Assembly: GCF_013371495.1 (NCBI RefSeq)
Contig: NZ_JABWTA010000001.1
Location: 1,426,001 to 1,490,000 of the forward strand
DNA: 64,000 nt
DNA from: Altererythrobacter lutimaris
Lineage (GTDB): Bacteria > Pseudomonadota > Alphaproteobacteria > Sphingomonadales > Sphingomonadaceae
Reading direction: 5' to 3'
Shown here: one piece after another, positions 44,440-53,741 of the stretch
Layout: each line of letters starts with the position of its first letter
Position numbering within the stretch: the first letter of the stretch is position 1
The notes under the pieces: model-generated
The model's input: only the letters and a program-made list of their open reading frames with translations
Databases searched by the model: none
Told to the model about the DNA's origin: nothing
Position numbers and translations under genes: made by a program

Positions 44440-46076
44440 TGTATAAGTATGACCAATATGACCAAGCCATGGTCGATGCCCGCGTCGCTGAATTCCGCGA
44501 CCAGACCCGTCGCAGGCTCGATGGTAGCCTGAGCGAATCCGAGTTCCGTCCGCTGCGGCTGATGAACGGGCTTTATCTCCAGCTTCACGCTTACATGCTG
44601 CGCGTTGCAATCCCCTATGGCACGCTCAATTCCGCGCAAATGCATGCACTAGCTGACATCGCGGAAAAGTATGACCGCGGATACGGCCATTTCACCACAC
44701 GCCAGAATATTCAGTACAACTGGATCAAGCTCGAAGAAGCACCGGACCTGCTCGCCGATCTCGCCAAGGTCGAGATGCACGCGATCCAGACGAGCGGCAA
44801 TTGCATCCGCAATATCAGCTCTGACCATTTTGCAGGCGCTGCGGCAGACGAGCTGGTCGATCCGCGCCCCTACGCGGAATTGCTGCGTCAATGGTCTAGC
44901 TTCCACCCGGAATTCAGTTTCCTGCCGCGCAAATTCAAGATTGCTGTCATCGCGAGCGAGACCGACCGGGCTGCGATGAAGCTCCATGATATCGGCATCC
45001 AGATCGTCAAGAATGAGGCAGGCGAAATCGGCGCGGCATTCTATGTCGGCGGCGGCATGGGCCGTACCCCCATGATCGCGCCCTGCATCCGCGAGTTTGT
45101 CCCGCTCGATCAGCTCGTGACCTATGCCGAGGCCTGCCTGCGCGTTTATAACCGCCATGGCCGCCGCGACAACAAGTACAAGGCGCGCATCAAGATCCTC
45201 GTCCATGAGCTCGGCAAGGATGAATACACTCGCCAAGTCGAAGAAGAATTCGCGCATATGCTGGAGGTTGGCGTTGAGCCGCCATTGGCTGAAATCGAGC
45301 GTTTGAAGACCTTCTTTGAAGACCCTGCTTTCGAAATGGGACTTCCGACAGAGATTGATCGTTCCGACCCTGACTTTGCGCTGTGGGTCGATCGCAACAC
45401 GCATCCGCACAAGGCGCCCGGCTATGTCAGCACAGTGATAAGCCTTAAGCCTGCGGGCGGCATCCCCGGTGATGCTTCGGTCGAACAGATGCATTTGATG
45501 GCGGAGCTATCGAAACGATACAGCTTCGATGAAAGTCGTGTCACGCATACGCAGAACATTGTTTTACCGCATGTGAAGGTCGCGGATCTCCATGCGCTGT
45601 GGACCAAGCTTGATGAGGCAGGCCTTGGCTCGCCCAATCTCGATACGATCGAGGACATCATCGCTTGCCCCGGACTGGATTATTGCAGTCTGGCGAATGC
45701 GCGCTCAATCCCGCTGGCGCAGAAGATTTCGACGCGCTTTGCCGAGACTGGCAAGACAGGCGCTCTGGGCGAACTCAAGCTCAAGATTTCGGGCTGCATC
45801 AATGCCTGCGGGCATCACCATGCAGGGCATATCGGCATCCTCGGAGTCGATAAGAAAGGCGTCGAGAATTACCAGCTGCTGCTCGGCGGAAGCGAAGCAC
45901 AAGACACAGCGCTCGCCAAGATCACCGGGCGCGGATTTGACGAGGAAGGCATCGTCAAGGCGGTCGAGACCGTCACCGACCTCTATCTCGACAAACGCGA
46001 GGATGGCGAACGCTTCCTCGATACCTACCGCCGGATCGGCATGGATCCCTTCAAGGAGGCGCTTTATGGCGAATGA
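44439..46076 (+). CDS. cysI: Sulfite reductase hemoprotein (nitrite/sulfite reductase family)
   Basis: This 545-residue enzyme reduces sulfite to sulfide with siroheme and a coupled 4Fe-4S cluster. The four cluster cysteines are in IACPGLDYCSLANARS and ISGCINACGHHHAGHIG. The N-terminal half has the ferredoxin-like repeat with YGHFTTRQNIQYNWI and TSGNCIRNISSDHFAG. The ATG overlaps the DUF2849 stop in TGATG. The likely electron donor is ferredoxin or an unidentified flavoprotein, since no cysJ is here. Confidence 0.92.
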   Translation: MYKYDQYDQAMVDARVAEFRDQTRRRLDGSLSESEFRPLRLMNGLYLQLHAYMLRVAIPYGTLNSAQMHALADIAEKYDRGYGHFTTRQNIQYNWIKLEEAPDLLADLAKVEMHAIQTSGNCIRNISSDHFAGAAADELVDPRPYAELLRQWSSFHPEFSFLPRKFKIAVIASETDRAAMKLHDIGIQIVKNEAGEIGAAFYVGGGMGRTPMIAPCIREFVPLDQLVTYAEACLRVYNRHGRRDNKYKARIKILVHELGKDEYTRQVEEEFAHMLEVGVEPPLAEIERLKTFFEDPAFEMGLPTEIDRSDPDFALWVDRNTHPHKAPGYVSTVISLKPAGGIPGDASVEQMHLMAELSKRYSFDESRVTHTQNIVLPHVKVADLHALWTKLDEAGLGSPNLDTIEDIIACPGLDYCSLANARSIPLAQKISTRFAETGKTGALGELKLKISGCINACGHHHAGHIGILGVDKKGVENYQLLLGGSEAQDTALAKITGRGFDEEGIVKAVETVTDLYLDKREDGERFLDTYRRIGMDPFKEALYGE

Positions 46077-46533
46077 CACCAAGGATCTTGGCACGAGCCC
46101 GGATGATGTCCAGTTCCGCTTTCGCGATGACGAAGTGGCCGACCACGCTCAAGTCACAGTCGACGCTTTCCTTGAGCAGTCCAACGCCGCTGCTGTTCGC
46201 ATTGAACCGGGCGACGATGCGCGCGAGCTACTCCCCCATCTGGAACGCTTACGCCTTGTAGAAGTGAACTTCCCTGTCTTCGGCGACGGACGCGGCTATT
46301 CCTCAGCCCGCCTCCTACGCGAAGCGGGTTACACAGGCGAATTGCGCGCGGTTGGCGAAGTGCTGATCGACCAGCTCCTCTTCATGCGCCGCTGCGGTTT
46401 TGATGCTTTCGCACCGGATAAAAAGCTCGACGAAAAGGACGCGGAAGCTGCCTTTGCGCGCTGGCCGCATGATTACCAATACGCCGCCGATCGAGCGACA
46501 CCAATTCCGGCAATCCGGCATGGAGCTGCTTGA
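46066..46533 (+). CDS. DUF934 protein of the sulfite reductase operon
   Basis: This is a 155-residue protein with the conserved DUF934 block VEVNFPVFGDGRGYSSARLL followed by GYTGELRAVGEVLIDQLLFMRRCGFDAF. It is a regular companion of cysI and cysH in proteobacteria with no established activity. AAGGAGG lies shortly before the ATG, inside cysI, giving an 11-nt overlap. Its stop overlaps the cysH start in TGATG. Confidence 0.88.
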   Translation: MANDTKDLGTSPDDVQFRFRDDEVADHAQVTVDAFLEQSNAAAVRIEPGDDARELLPHLERLRLVEVNFPVFGDGRGYSSARLLREAGYTGELRAVGEVLIDQLLFMRRCGFDAFAPDKKLDEKDAEAAFARWPHDYQYAADRATPIPAIRHGAA

Positions 46534-47318
46534 TGAATGAAGTGCGCCGCATCGACCGCCTGGACACAGCGCCTCGCTTTGTCGAGCACGATGCTGTGCG
46601 CCTCAACCGCATGTTCCGTGGCTCGTCCACGCAGGAAATGCTGGAAAGCGTCATCAAGGACAACCTTGCCGGCGATCTTGCAGTGGTATCCAGCTTTGGC
46701 GCGGAAAGCGCTGTTCTGCTTCACTTAATTGCCCAAGTCGATCCAAATGTGCCGGTCCTGTTTCTGGAGACCGGCAAGCATTTCACAGAGACGCTGGCCT
46801 ACCGCGATGATCTGGTTAGCCGCCTTGGCCTGACCAACCTCATCAATCTCTATCCCGATCTGGACGAACTCAAGGCCAAGGATGAAAGCGGACTTCGGTG
46901 GAACTATGATCCCGATGGTTGCTGCGAGATCCGCAAGGTCAAGCCGCTGGCGAAAGCGCTCGCTGATTATGATGCGAGCTTTACGGGTCGCAAGTCTTTC
47001 CAAAGTGCGACGCGCGCGAACTTGCCGCGTTTCGAAACGGATACTTCCGATGCGCAGGGCCGCCTGAAGATCAACCCGCTGATCGACTGGTCAGCAGAAG
47101 ATATCGACGCCTATTTCGCCGAGCACGACCTGCCGCGCCATCCGCTCGTCGCGGAGGGCTTTCCTTCAATTGGCTGCTCTCCATGCACTCACAAGGTCGC
47201 ACCGGGCGAAGACCCGCGCTCTGGACGCTGGAAAGGCTGGGACAAGACCGAATGCGGCATCCACACGCCGCTCACTGATGATGGCGAATTGCCGCCGGGT
47301 TACGAGCCATTCCTCTAA
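46533..47318 (+). CDS. cysH: Adenylyl-sulfate/phosphoadenylyl-sulfate reductase
   Basis: This 261-residue enzyme forms sulfite from APS or PAPS. The PP-loop SSFGAESAVLLHLI and the C-terminal catalytic ECGIH are present. Two cysteine pairs, CCEIRKVKPL and GCSPCTHKV, mark the Fe-S-containing type that uses APS. The downstream CysI reduces its product. GGAG stands 7 nt before the ATG at 46533, which I prefer to the TTG one codon upstream. Confidence 0.93.
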   Translation: MNEVRRIDRLDTAPRFVEHDAVRLNRMFRGSSTQEMLESVIKDNLAGDLAVVSSFGAESAVLLHLIAQVDPNVPVLFLETGKHFTETLAYRDDLVSRLGLTNLINLYPDLDELKAKDESGLRWNYDPDGCCEIRKVKPLAKALADYDASFTGRKSFQSATRANLPRFETDTSDAQGRLKINPLIDWSAEDIDAYFAEHDLPRHPLVAEGFPSIGCSPCTHKVAPGEDPRSGRWKGWDKTECGIHTPLTDDGELPPGYEPFL

Positions 47319-47327
47319 GCGGCAGGC

Positions 47328-48254
47328 TTAGAGCCACCCTTCCTTGCGGTACCATTCCGCTGTTTGCTTGAGTCCCGCTTCTCCGGAAATCTCCGGCTGC
47401 CAGACTGCTTCAGGGACGCGCAGCGCGGAAGAGCTCACCCAGTTGGGGTGCGTCATGTAGCCGACCCTGTCCGCTGTGAGCTTGGCCTTCTTCCCGCGGA
47501 AGAGACGATCAAGCGTCGCGCCCGCTTTCAATGCAGCTTCCGGCAAATGAACGGAGAAAACCGTGTTGCCCATGGCTGCGCCAATGGCTTTCGCGAGTTC
47601 CTTGTGGCTCCAGCCGCCTTCGCGGCCATCGTCGACTTCGAATTGCTTTTTGCGCACCAACGCTGGCTGCGCATCGACAAGATCAAGCAATATGCGCGCC
47701 AGATCGCGCACGTAGATGATCGAGGTCGCACCACTGGGTGGAAGCGGCATGATGCCGAGCTTCGCTGCGCGGAACAGCTCGAACATGTCGACATCGCGCG
47801 GGCCGTAGACCGCAGGTGGGCGGACGATTGTCCAGTCCAGCCCGCTTGCTCGGACGAGCTCCTCTGCGTCCGCTTTCGATGCGCCGTATTGCGACAGCTC
47901 AGGCTCGCGTGCGGAGAGCGATGAGACAAACACCAACCGTTTAAGACCCTGATGCTTCATCGCGGCGATGACATTCTCAGTACCGGTCACATTGGCGTGG
48001 TGGAATTCGGACGGATCGGGTGTGTTGGTTAGCCCGGCAATATGTATGACGGCTCTGGAGCCAGCCATGAGCCGGTAAAGCGCAGGCACATCATCGAGAT
48101 CACCTGTGATCCATTGCGTTCGCACATGCTCGTCAGCGCGGGGTTTGCGGGTCAGAGCCTGTACCGGCAAGCAACGCTCATCGGTCAAATCGAGCAATGC
48201 CTGACCGACAAAGCCTGTCCCACCGGTTACTGCAAGAGGCTTCTCACCGCTCAC
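47328..48254 (-). CDS. NAD(P)-dependent epimerase/dehydratase-like protein
   Basis: This is a 308-residue atypical or extended short-chain dehydrogenase. The Rossmann motif AVTGGTGFVGQALL is N-terminal. AVIHIAGLTN, LVFVSSLSAREPELSQYGASKADAEELV (a YxxxK active site in YGASK) and WTIVRPPAVYGPRD follow. It may act on nucleotide sugars or as an assembly protein like those related to complex I subunit NDUFA9; sequence alone does not decide. It converges with cysH 9 nt away and lies after proB on the minus strand. Confidence 0.82.
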   Translation of the reverse strand: MSGEKPLAVTGGTGFVGQALLDLTDERCLPVQALTRKPRADEHVRTQWITGDLDDVPALYRLMAGSRAVIHIAGLTNTPDPSEFHHANVTGTENVIAAMKHQGLKRLVFVSSLSAREPELSQYGASKADAEELVRASGLDWTIVRPPAVYGPRDVDMFELFRAAKLGIMPLPPSGATSIIYVRDLARILLDLVDAQPALVRKKQFEVDDGREGGWSHKELAKAIGAAMGNTVFSVHLPEAALKAGATLDRLFRGKKAKLTADRVGYMTHPNWVSSSALRVPEAVWQPEISGEAGLKQTAEWYRKEGWL

Positions 48255-48264
48255 GAATTAGCGC

Positions 48265-49386
48265 TCACAGCAAGACCATGTGATCGCGATGGACAACAGC
48301 GGCGCGTGGCGAATAGCCCAAATGCTCCGCCTGATCTTCGGCGCGCTTGCCCGCAATGGCCTGCACTTCAGCGACGTCATACTCAGCCAGACCCTGAGCG
48401 ATTGCCTCGCCTTTGATCGTCACAATCTTGACAAGATCGCCGCGGCGAAAGTCGCCGGAAACGCCCGCAATTCCAGCCGCAAGCAAGCTTGCCCCGCCCT
48501 TGAGCGCATCTGCGCATCCGCCATCGACGCGCAAAGTGCCGGAGGGTGCAAGTCTGCCGCTGAGCCATGCCTTGCGCGCTCCTTCGCTACCTTGCGGGAC
48601 GAACACCGTCCCAAGGTTGGCGTCGACTGCATTGGCGATTGGCGAGGTATGCGTTCCGTTGATGATCGCGAGCATGATACCGCCGCGCTCGGCAATCTGT
48701 GCGGCCTGAAGCTTCGACGTCATGCCGCCTGAGCCTATGCCAGAAGATGATGCAGCGCTTGCCATAGCCAAAACGTCCGGCGTGATGCCCTCCACACGAT
48801 CGATCAGTTGAGCGCCCGGTTCGTTTGGATCGCGATCATAAAGGCCGTCGACGTCCGACAATAGGAGAATTGCGTCAGCTTCTGCTGCTTGCGCAACACG
48901 CGCTGCGAGACGGTCATTATCGCCAAAGCGGATCTCTTCCGTAGCTACGCTGTCATTCTCATTGACGACGGGAACCGCGCCCGTCTCCAGCAAGCGCTCC
49001 AGCGTTGCAGATGCATTGAGATACCGCCGGCGATCCTCGAGATCACCCAGAGATACCAGGAGTTGCGCTGCAGTTAAGTCGAACTGACCAAGGGCTTGCG
49101 ACCAATGCCGCCCAAGCTCGATCTGACCGACTGCCGCTGCAGCCTGAGCATCGGCGAGGCTCGCGCGCCCACCATACGGCAGACCAAGCTTCGCTGCGCC
49201 TAGCGCAATCGCGCCTGAGCTCACTACAATGATCTGCGGGCCTTCTTCGCGCAGGCCGAAAATGTCTTGCGCGAGCATGTGCAGCCAATGCTCACGAAGC
49301 GCGCCATTTTCCACGAGCAAAGCCGAACCGACTTTGACCACAATGCGTTTGGCCCGCGTAATTTCAGTGAGCGATGTGATCGTCAT
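48265..49386 (-). CDS. proB: Glutamate 5-kinase
   Basis: This 373-residue enzyme phosphorylates glutamate as the first step of proline synthesis. The kinase part has RIVVKVGSALLVENG, IIVVSSGAIALGAAKLGL, VPVVNENDSVATEEIRFGDND and SGIGSGGMTSKLQAA. The C-terminal PUA domain (about residues 275-365) is present. ProC, the last enzyme of the route, is encoded about 5 kb away at 54600-55409 on the same strand. It starts 4 nt after the obgE stop. Confidence 0.94.
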   Translation of the reverse strand: MTITSLTEITRAKRIVVKVGSALLVENGALREHWLHMLAQDIFGLREEGPQIIVVSSGAIALGAAKLGLPYGGRASLADAQAAAAVGQIELGRHWSQALGQFDLTAAQLLVSLGDLEDRRRYLNASATLERLLETGAVPVVNENDSVATEEIRFGDNDRLAARVAQAAEADAILLLSDVDGLYDRDPNEPGAQLIDRVEGITPDVLAMASAASSSGIGSGGMTSKLQAAQIAERGGIMLAIINGTHTSPIANAVDANLGTVFVPQGSEGARKAWLSGRLAPSGTLRVDGGCADALKGGASLLAAGIAGVSGDFRRGDLVKIVTIKGEAIAQGLAEYDVAEVQAIAGKRAEDQAEHLGYSPRAAVVHRDHMVLL

Positions 49387-49390
49387 AGCG

Positions 49391-50449
49391 TCAGATCGGC
49401 GACCAGTCGCCGCCATCCTCTTCAACGTCGTCGACTTCCACACCTTTGGTTTCTGTCGATGTCCGGTCAGGCAAATATTGGAGCACCGCATCAAGCAATT
49501 GCTCGATGCCTTCACCTGTTGCGCCGGACACAGCGAAAACTTCCTCCGCGCCCGCTTCCATCAGCTCTTCGGCAAAGCCTGCGACCAGCTCCGCATCCGC
49601 CAAATCAAGTTTGTTGAGCGCAACGAGGCGCGGCTTGTCATCAAGCCCTGCGCCGTAAGCAGAGAGCTCTTCTTCAACGACGCGCATCGCCTCGGCCGGG
49701 TCTTCGCCTGCGATATCAATCAGATGGATGAGCACACGGCAGCGCTCGATATGGCCGAGGAAGCGGTCGCCAATTCCCGCCCCGTCTGCTGCGCCTTCGA
49801 TCAGGCCGGGAATGTCCGCTAGCACGAACTCGCGGCCCTTGTGCCGCACAACGCCAAGCTTGGGCACAAGCGTTGTGAAGGCATAATGCCCGACCTTGGC
49901 GCGCGCATTTGAAACAGCGTTGATAAAGGTCGATTTGCCGGCATTGGGTAAGCCCAGCAAGCCCACATCGGCAAGCAGCTTGAGCCGCAGCCAGACCCAC
50001 ATTTCTTCGCCAGGCTCGCCCGGCTGATGCTGGCGCGGCGCGCGGTTGGTCGCGCTTTTGTAGCTCGCATTGCCGCGACCGCCCTGCCCTCCTTCGAGCA
50101 TGACAAGTCGCTGTCCGACGTCGGTAAAGTCCGCGAGCACCACTTCCTTGTCTTCGGACAGGACTTGGGTGCCAACTGGTACTTTGATGACCATGTCCGG
50201 CGCAGCCGCACCCGTGCGGTCCTTGCCCTGCCCGTGATTGCCGCGCTTGGCCTTGAAATGCTGCGCGTAGCGGAAGTCGATCAGCGTGTTGAGACCTTGC
50301 ACGGCCTCAAAGATGATGTCCCCGCCACGGCCGCCATTGCCGCCATCGGGACCGCCATATTCGACGTATTTCTCACGCCGGAAGCTGACCGCTCCAGGGC
50401 CGCCGGCTCCCGACTTGAGGAATATCTTGGCTTGATCGAGGAAATGCAT
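49391..50449 (-). CDS. obgE: Obg family GTPase (ribosome assembly)
   Basis: This is a 352-residue essential GTPase. The N-terminal glycine-rich OBG fold MHFLDQAKIFLKSGAGGPGAVSFRREKYVEYGGPDGG has six-stranded glycine repeats. The G domain has GLPNAGKSTFINAVS (G1), VLADIPGLIEGAADGAG (G3), LNKLDL (G4) and the VSGATGEGI G5 region. The C-terminus is short and acidic, as in alphaproteobacterial CgtA. It precedes proB on the same strand. Confidence 0.95.
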   Translation of the reverse strand: MHFLDQAKIFLKSGAGGPGAVSFRREKYVEYGGPDGGNGGRGGDIIFEAVQGLNTLIDFRYAQHFKAKRGNHGQGKDRTGAAAPDMVIKVPVGTQVLSEDKEVVLADFTDVGQRLVMLEGGQGGRGNASYKSATNRAPRQHQPGEPGEEMWVWLRLKLLADVGLLGLPNAGKSTFINAVSNARAKVGHYAFTTLVPKLGVVRHKGREFVLADIPGLIEGAADGAGIGDRFLGHIERCRVLIHLIDIAGEDPAEAMRVVEEELSAYGAGLDDKPRLVALNKLDLADAELVAGFAEELMEAGAEEVFAVSGATGEGIEQLLDAVLQYLPDRTSTETKGVEVDDVEEDGGDWSPI

Positions 50450-50476
50450 GGCACGCCCCTTAAGCCATTTTACTTG

Positions 50477-52435
50477 TCAGAGCGAGACACTTACGCCCAC
50501 AATTGCGCTGCGGCCCGGGCTGACAAAGCTGAAGACCTGCTCGTAGCTGGTATCAAACAGGTTTTCGACCCGACCGAACACTTCAATCCGCTCGCTCAAG
50601 GCATAGCGCGCATTGAGATTGACGAGCGTAAAGTCATCGAGCTGAACAGTGGTGGGAACAAAGCTCGGATCGAGGAAAGCCACATCCGTTGTCCCGCCAT
50701 TATGCCGCACAATGAGCGTCGCGGAGGCTTTGTCATCAGGCGCACTCCATGAAAGCACAGCAGACGCAATATTCGACGGCCGCCGGACTTCCTCGACACC
50801 CAGTTCCTCAGCATTAAGCCAGGTGTAAGCCGCATCGAACGTCACTTGAGGGCCCAATTGCATGCGCGCGCTCACTTCCAACCCTTCGCGCTTGGATGTG
50901 GTAGCGCTGTTGGCAGGCGTCGCAATGAAATCCGGTGCGGGAAAGCTCGTAAAGATCTCGTCTTCAAGGTTCGCATCGAACCATGTCGCAGAAACCGCTA
51001 GCCGGTCATCGGCCACGCTTTGCGTGATGCCGACTTCCCAGCTTTCGGACTTCTCCGGCGTCAAATCTGCATTGCCGATAAAGCGTCCGTCGACGAAGCC
51101 GAAAAGCTCATAAAAGCCGGGATTTTTGATGCCAGTACCGTAGGAAGAGTGAATGCGCGTACCTTCCGTTATCGCAAAGGCAACGCCGAGGCGGAATGTC
51201 GTCTCATCGACAAAGCGGTCGTTGAAGTCGTGCCGCACAGCTGCCGAGATATCGATCTCCTCATCGGAATAGCGATACTCGCCTGACAGTCCGACATTCT
51301 CGATCTGGCGCTTGCCTGTAAAGGCCGTGCCGAAAGGATCGGTGTTCTGGAAGCGCTCGCGCTCCCAATCAGCTGCGAATGTTAGACTGTGCGCATCTTG
51401 CGAAAATGCACTGACATAGGAGGCCTTCAGACGCTCGCCTTTGCTGCCGAACGTCCGTCCGAAGGGGCCAAAGCTGTCGCGTGTGATGTCTGCAATCTGA
51501 GCGGAAAGATCGTGAGTCCACGCACCATCCAGCGTCGAGACATTTATGCCAGCCAGCGCATAGATCGCTTCATTCTCGAAACGCGTATCCGGGCTGTCAA
51601 TAACGATACCGAAAGTCGGGCCAGCCTCGGGAAAGCTATTGAAATCCTGATCGTTGAAGCGGCCTTCTGTAAGGACATAGCGCGCTGTGCCGCGTAGACT
51701 GACCGCGTCGCTTAGCCGGACTTCGCCTCTGCCTGACAGCGTGTAGTTGTCGCGGCCGATATCGCGGACGCCGCCCCGCGCATTGGGTTCGCCATTGGTG
51801 CTGACAACGGTCGCGGACATCGTAGCCTCAGCAATTTGTCCATTAAACCCGACTTGGGCTGCACCGTTGATTGTGCCCTGCGTGCCGCCTTCCAATCGTG
51901 CCGCAAACCCGTCAAGCGATCCGCTTTCATAAGCCACGACACCGCCAATCGCATCCGAGCCATACAACGCCGATTGCGGCCCGCGCAGGACTTCGACCCG
52001 GCTGCCAATCTCGGCTTGCAGTGTGCCCACATCGAACTCGCCGCCGAAGGGATCGGAAACCTCGATCCCGTCGACCAAGACAAGCACGTGGTTCGCTTCC
52101 GAGCCGCGTAAACGCAATTGTGTCTGGCCCGGAACTGATGAGACCGAAACGCCTGGCACATCGCGTAGTACGTCTTCGATATTGCGCGTTTGGCGATCCT
52201 TCAGATCATCGGCAGTGAGAATTGTTGCAGAGCCGGTAAAGTCTTCGAGTGCTACATCGCCCGACCGGCTCCCTTTGACCAGCAATACGTCGCCCGGATA
52301 GCATAGGAGCTGTTCCTCATCAGGTTCAGCTCCGACTATGTAGCAAACACCCTGTTCGCGCTCCTGCGCCAAAGCCACAGAACCTGTACTCAATGCGACA
52401 ACCGCCGCACCACATCTCAAAACCATCCTATCCAT
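50477..52435 (-). CDS. btuB: TonB-dependent vitamin B12 receptor (BtuB-type)
   Basis: This 652-residue outer-membrane beta-barrel has a signal peptide (CGAAVVALSTGSVALAQ), a plug domain (ATILTADDLKDRQTRNIEDVLRDVPGVSV, VLVLVDGIEVSDPFGG, EVLRGPQSALYGSDAIGGVV) and a barrel ending in a typical terminal aromatic-type strand. A cobalamin riboswitch and terminator in its leader identify B12 as the likely substrate. GGAGGG precedes the ATG. The receptor is at the start of its transcript, and no btuF/CD transporter genes are near. Confidence 0.9.
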   Translation of the reverse strand: MDRMVLRCGAAVVALSTGSVALAQEREQGVCYIVGAEPDEEQLLCYPGDVLLVKGSRSGDVALEDFTGSATILTADDLKDRQTRNIEDVLRDVPGVSVSSVPGQTQLRLRGSEANHVLVLVDGIEVSDPFGGEFDVGTLQAEIGSRVEVLRGPQSALYGSDAIGGVVAYESGSLDGFAARLEGGTQGTINGAAQVGFNGQIAEATMSATVVSTNGEPNARGGVRDIGRDNYTLSGRGEVRLSDAVSLRGTARYVLTEGRFNDQDFNSFPEAGPTFGIVIDSPDTRFENEAIYALAGINVSTLDGAWTHDLSAQIADITRDSFGPFGRTFGSKGERLKASYVSAFSQDAHSLTFAADWERERFQNTDPFGTAFTGKRQIENVGLSGEYRYSDEEIDISAAVRHDFNDRFVDETTFRLGVAFAITEGTRIHSSYGTGIKNPGFYELFGFVDGRFIGNADLTPEKSESWEVGITQSVADDRLAVSATWFDANLEDEIFTSFPAPDFIATPANSATTSKREGLEVSARMQLGPQVTFDAAYTWLNAEELGVEEVRRPSNIASAVLSWSAPDDKASATLIVRHNGGTTDVAFLDPSFVPTTVQLDDFTLVNLNARYALSERIEVFGRVENLFDTSYEQVFSFVSPGRSAIVGVSVSL

Positions 52436-52458
52436 GGGGTTTTCCCTCCGCCCATAAA

Positions 52459-52490
52459 GCAACAAAGCCCTGCGGATCGCTCCACAAGGC
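52459..52490 (-). terminator. Terminator of the btuB riboswitch (expression platform)
   Basis: On the minus strand GCCTTGTGGA pairs with TCCGCAGGGC over 10 bp (two G-T wobble pairs) around a GCGA tetraloop, followed by TTTGTTGCTTT. It lies between the cobalamin aptamer and the btuB start, where an aptamer-controlled terminator would be expected. Confidence 0.75.
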
Positions 52491-52579
52491 GGGTTCGTTT
52501 GTCGCTCGAACGAAGGGTTCTCTCATGAGAACATATCCGCGCCTGGCCAATCCCTGAGCCGGGCAAGAACGACTGGGCG

Positions 52580-52745
52580 CACGGTCGGTCTCCTGGCTCG
52601 CGGGTCAGGGCATCTGCTTCACCTTCCCAAGGTTGCCCTCAGTGGCTGCGTTTCCGATGGAAACGCGCGTAGCAGATGCTCGCCGCTTACAGTTGCAGGG
52701 ACAGCCGGGGCATTACACCCCGTTCCCGTTACCAGCGCTGATTGT
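52580..52745 (-). promoter_or_regulatory. Cobalamin riboswitch upstream of btuB
   Basis: The minus strand contains the conserved pieces in order: ACGGGAACGGGGTGTAATGC, GGCTGTCCCTGCAACTGTAA, AGCCACTGAGGGCAACC and GCGAGCCAGGAGACC, which are the core and B12-box sequences of the aptamer. The 5' end of the aptamer begins just after the lipoprotein gene. Binding of adenosylcobalamin would be expected to lower btuB expression. Confidence 0.93.
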
Positions 52746-52783
52746 TCGTTAGTGGCGCGCGCATCAATGCGCAAGCAAAGCCG

Positions 52784-53533
52784 TTATGGTGTCCCGCCTG
52801 AAGAAGGGCTGCCGTCGCGATTGTAGTGCGCTTGCGTCGCTACCCAGCCTGGCTGTGTGGAGCCGTATTGAGTGCCCCATCTTGCATCCCAGTCAGCAGA
52901 AGCCCGCTCATATTCCTCATACCGCGAATAGAAGTCTTCAAACGGTGCGGTGAGCAGAGGAAAATTGTCTTTTGCAAACGCTATCGGGTCCGCGATCGGA
53001 GCCAACTGCGCGCGATTTGAGATATCGAGCGCCGCCCGGCAGAATTCGCCTCGGGCGGGCGGCAGTGCGAAGAAATTATAGACCATTGTCATCCGCTGTT
53101 CGCGGGTTTTGATCGCTTCACGCCGCGAACTGGCGTCCTTGCGATAGGTCTCGTCAATGCGCGAATTCACGCTCCGCAAGGCACGTCCATGGTCAGTAAT
53201 GTAAGCGGAATAGGCATCGACCACAGGTTGATACGTGGCCCGCGAGCAATTGAGCGCCGCGACGTTCCAGCCGCTGCGGAAATGCCATACGATCTCGTCG
53301 TCACTGATACCAGTATTGACGGTCTGGCGAACGCCATCGGGTCCTTTTCGCGGAATCTCCATGACATAGGATGCGCCATATGGCGGCAATGGCCGATAGG
53401 GGATGCTCGCTTGTGGCGGAGGGGGTGGTGGCGGTGGCGGAGGCGGTGCTGGCGTAGCGCATGCGGCCAGCGTTGCGGTTGCAGCAGCAACCAGAGTAAT
53501 GCGAACAGGCGACACCGTTTTTTCGACCATCAT
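52784..53533 (-). CDS. Lipoprotein with polyproline stretch, unknown function
   Basis: This is a 249-residue protein with a signal peptide and lipobox (LVAAATATLAAC, Cys near residue 24), then a run of about 11 prolines (around residues 30-40) and a ~200-residue soluble domain with MEIPRKGPDGVRQTVNTGIS, WNVAALNCSRATYQPVVDAY and RMTMVYNFFALPPARGEFCRAAL. Two cysteines in that domain may form a disulfide. No family is recognised. AAAGGA stands 4 nt before the ATG. The btuB riboswitch begins about 40 nt after its stop codon. Confidence 0.7.
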   Translation of the reverse strand: MMVEKTVSPVRITLVAAATATLAACATPAPPPPPPPPPPPQASIPYRPLPPYGASYVMEIPRKGPDGVRQTVNTGISDDEIVWHFRSGWNVAALNCSRATYQPVVDAYSAYITDHGRALRSVNSRIDETYRKDASSRREAIKTREQRMTMVYNFFALPPARGEFCRAALDISNRAQLAPIADPIAFAKDNFPLLTAPFEDFYSRYEEYERASADWDARWGTQYGSTQPGWVATQAHYNRDGSPSSGGTP

Positions 53534-53640
53534 GTGGTCCTTTCTTTTCCCTCAACCCGAAGACAAGACTGCAAGTGACTTAGATTTGCCTCAACAAGTC
53601 TTACCCTTCCCTGAAGATGGCCTAAGCCCTTTATCGGACA

Positions 53641-53678
53641 AAGAAAATGCCCGGAGACCGCGTGGGACTCCGGGCATC
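53641..53678 (-). terminator. Rho-independent terminator after the BI-1/YccA gene
   Basis: On the minus strand ATGCCCGGAG pairs perfectly with CTCCGGGCAT (10 bp), followed by TTTTCTTTG. It is located about 65 nt after the BI-1/YccA stop codon. Confidence 0.85.
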
Positions 53679-53741
53679 GATAAACCGAGTCAGGCGTGCG
53701 ACGGTTCGCACATCTGATCGAATATGGTTCGTTCTAAGCGA

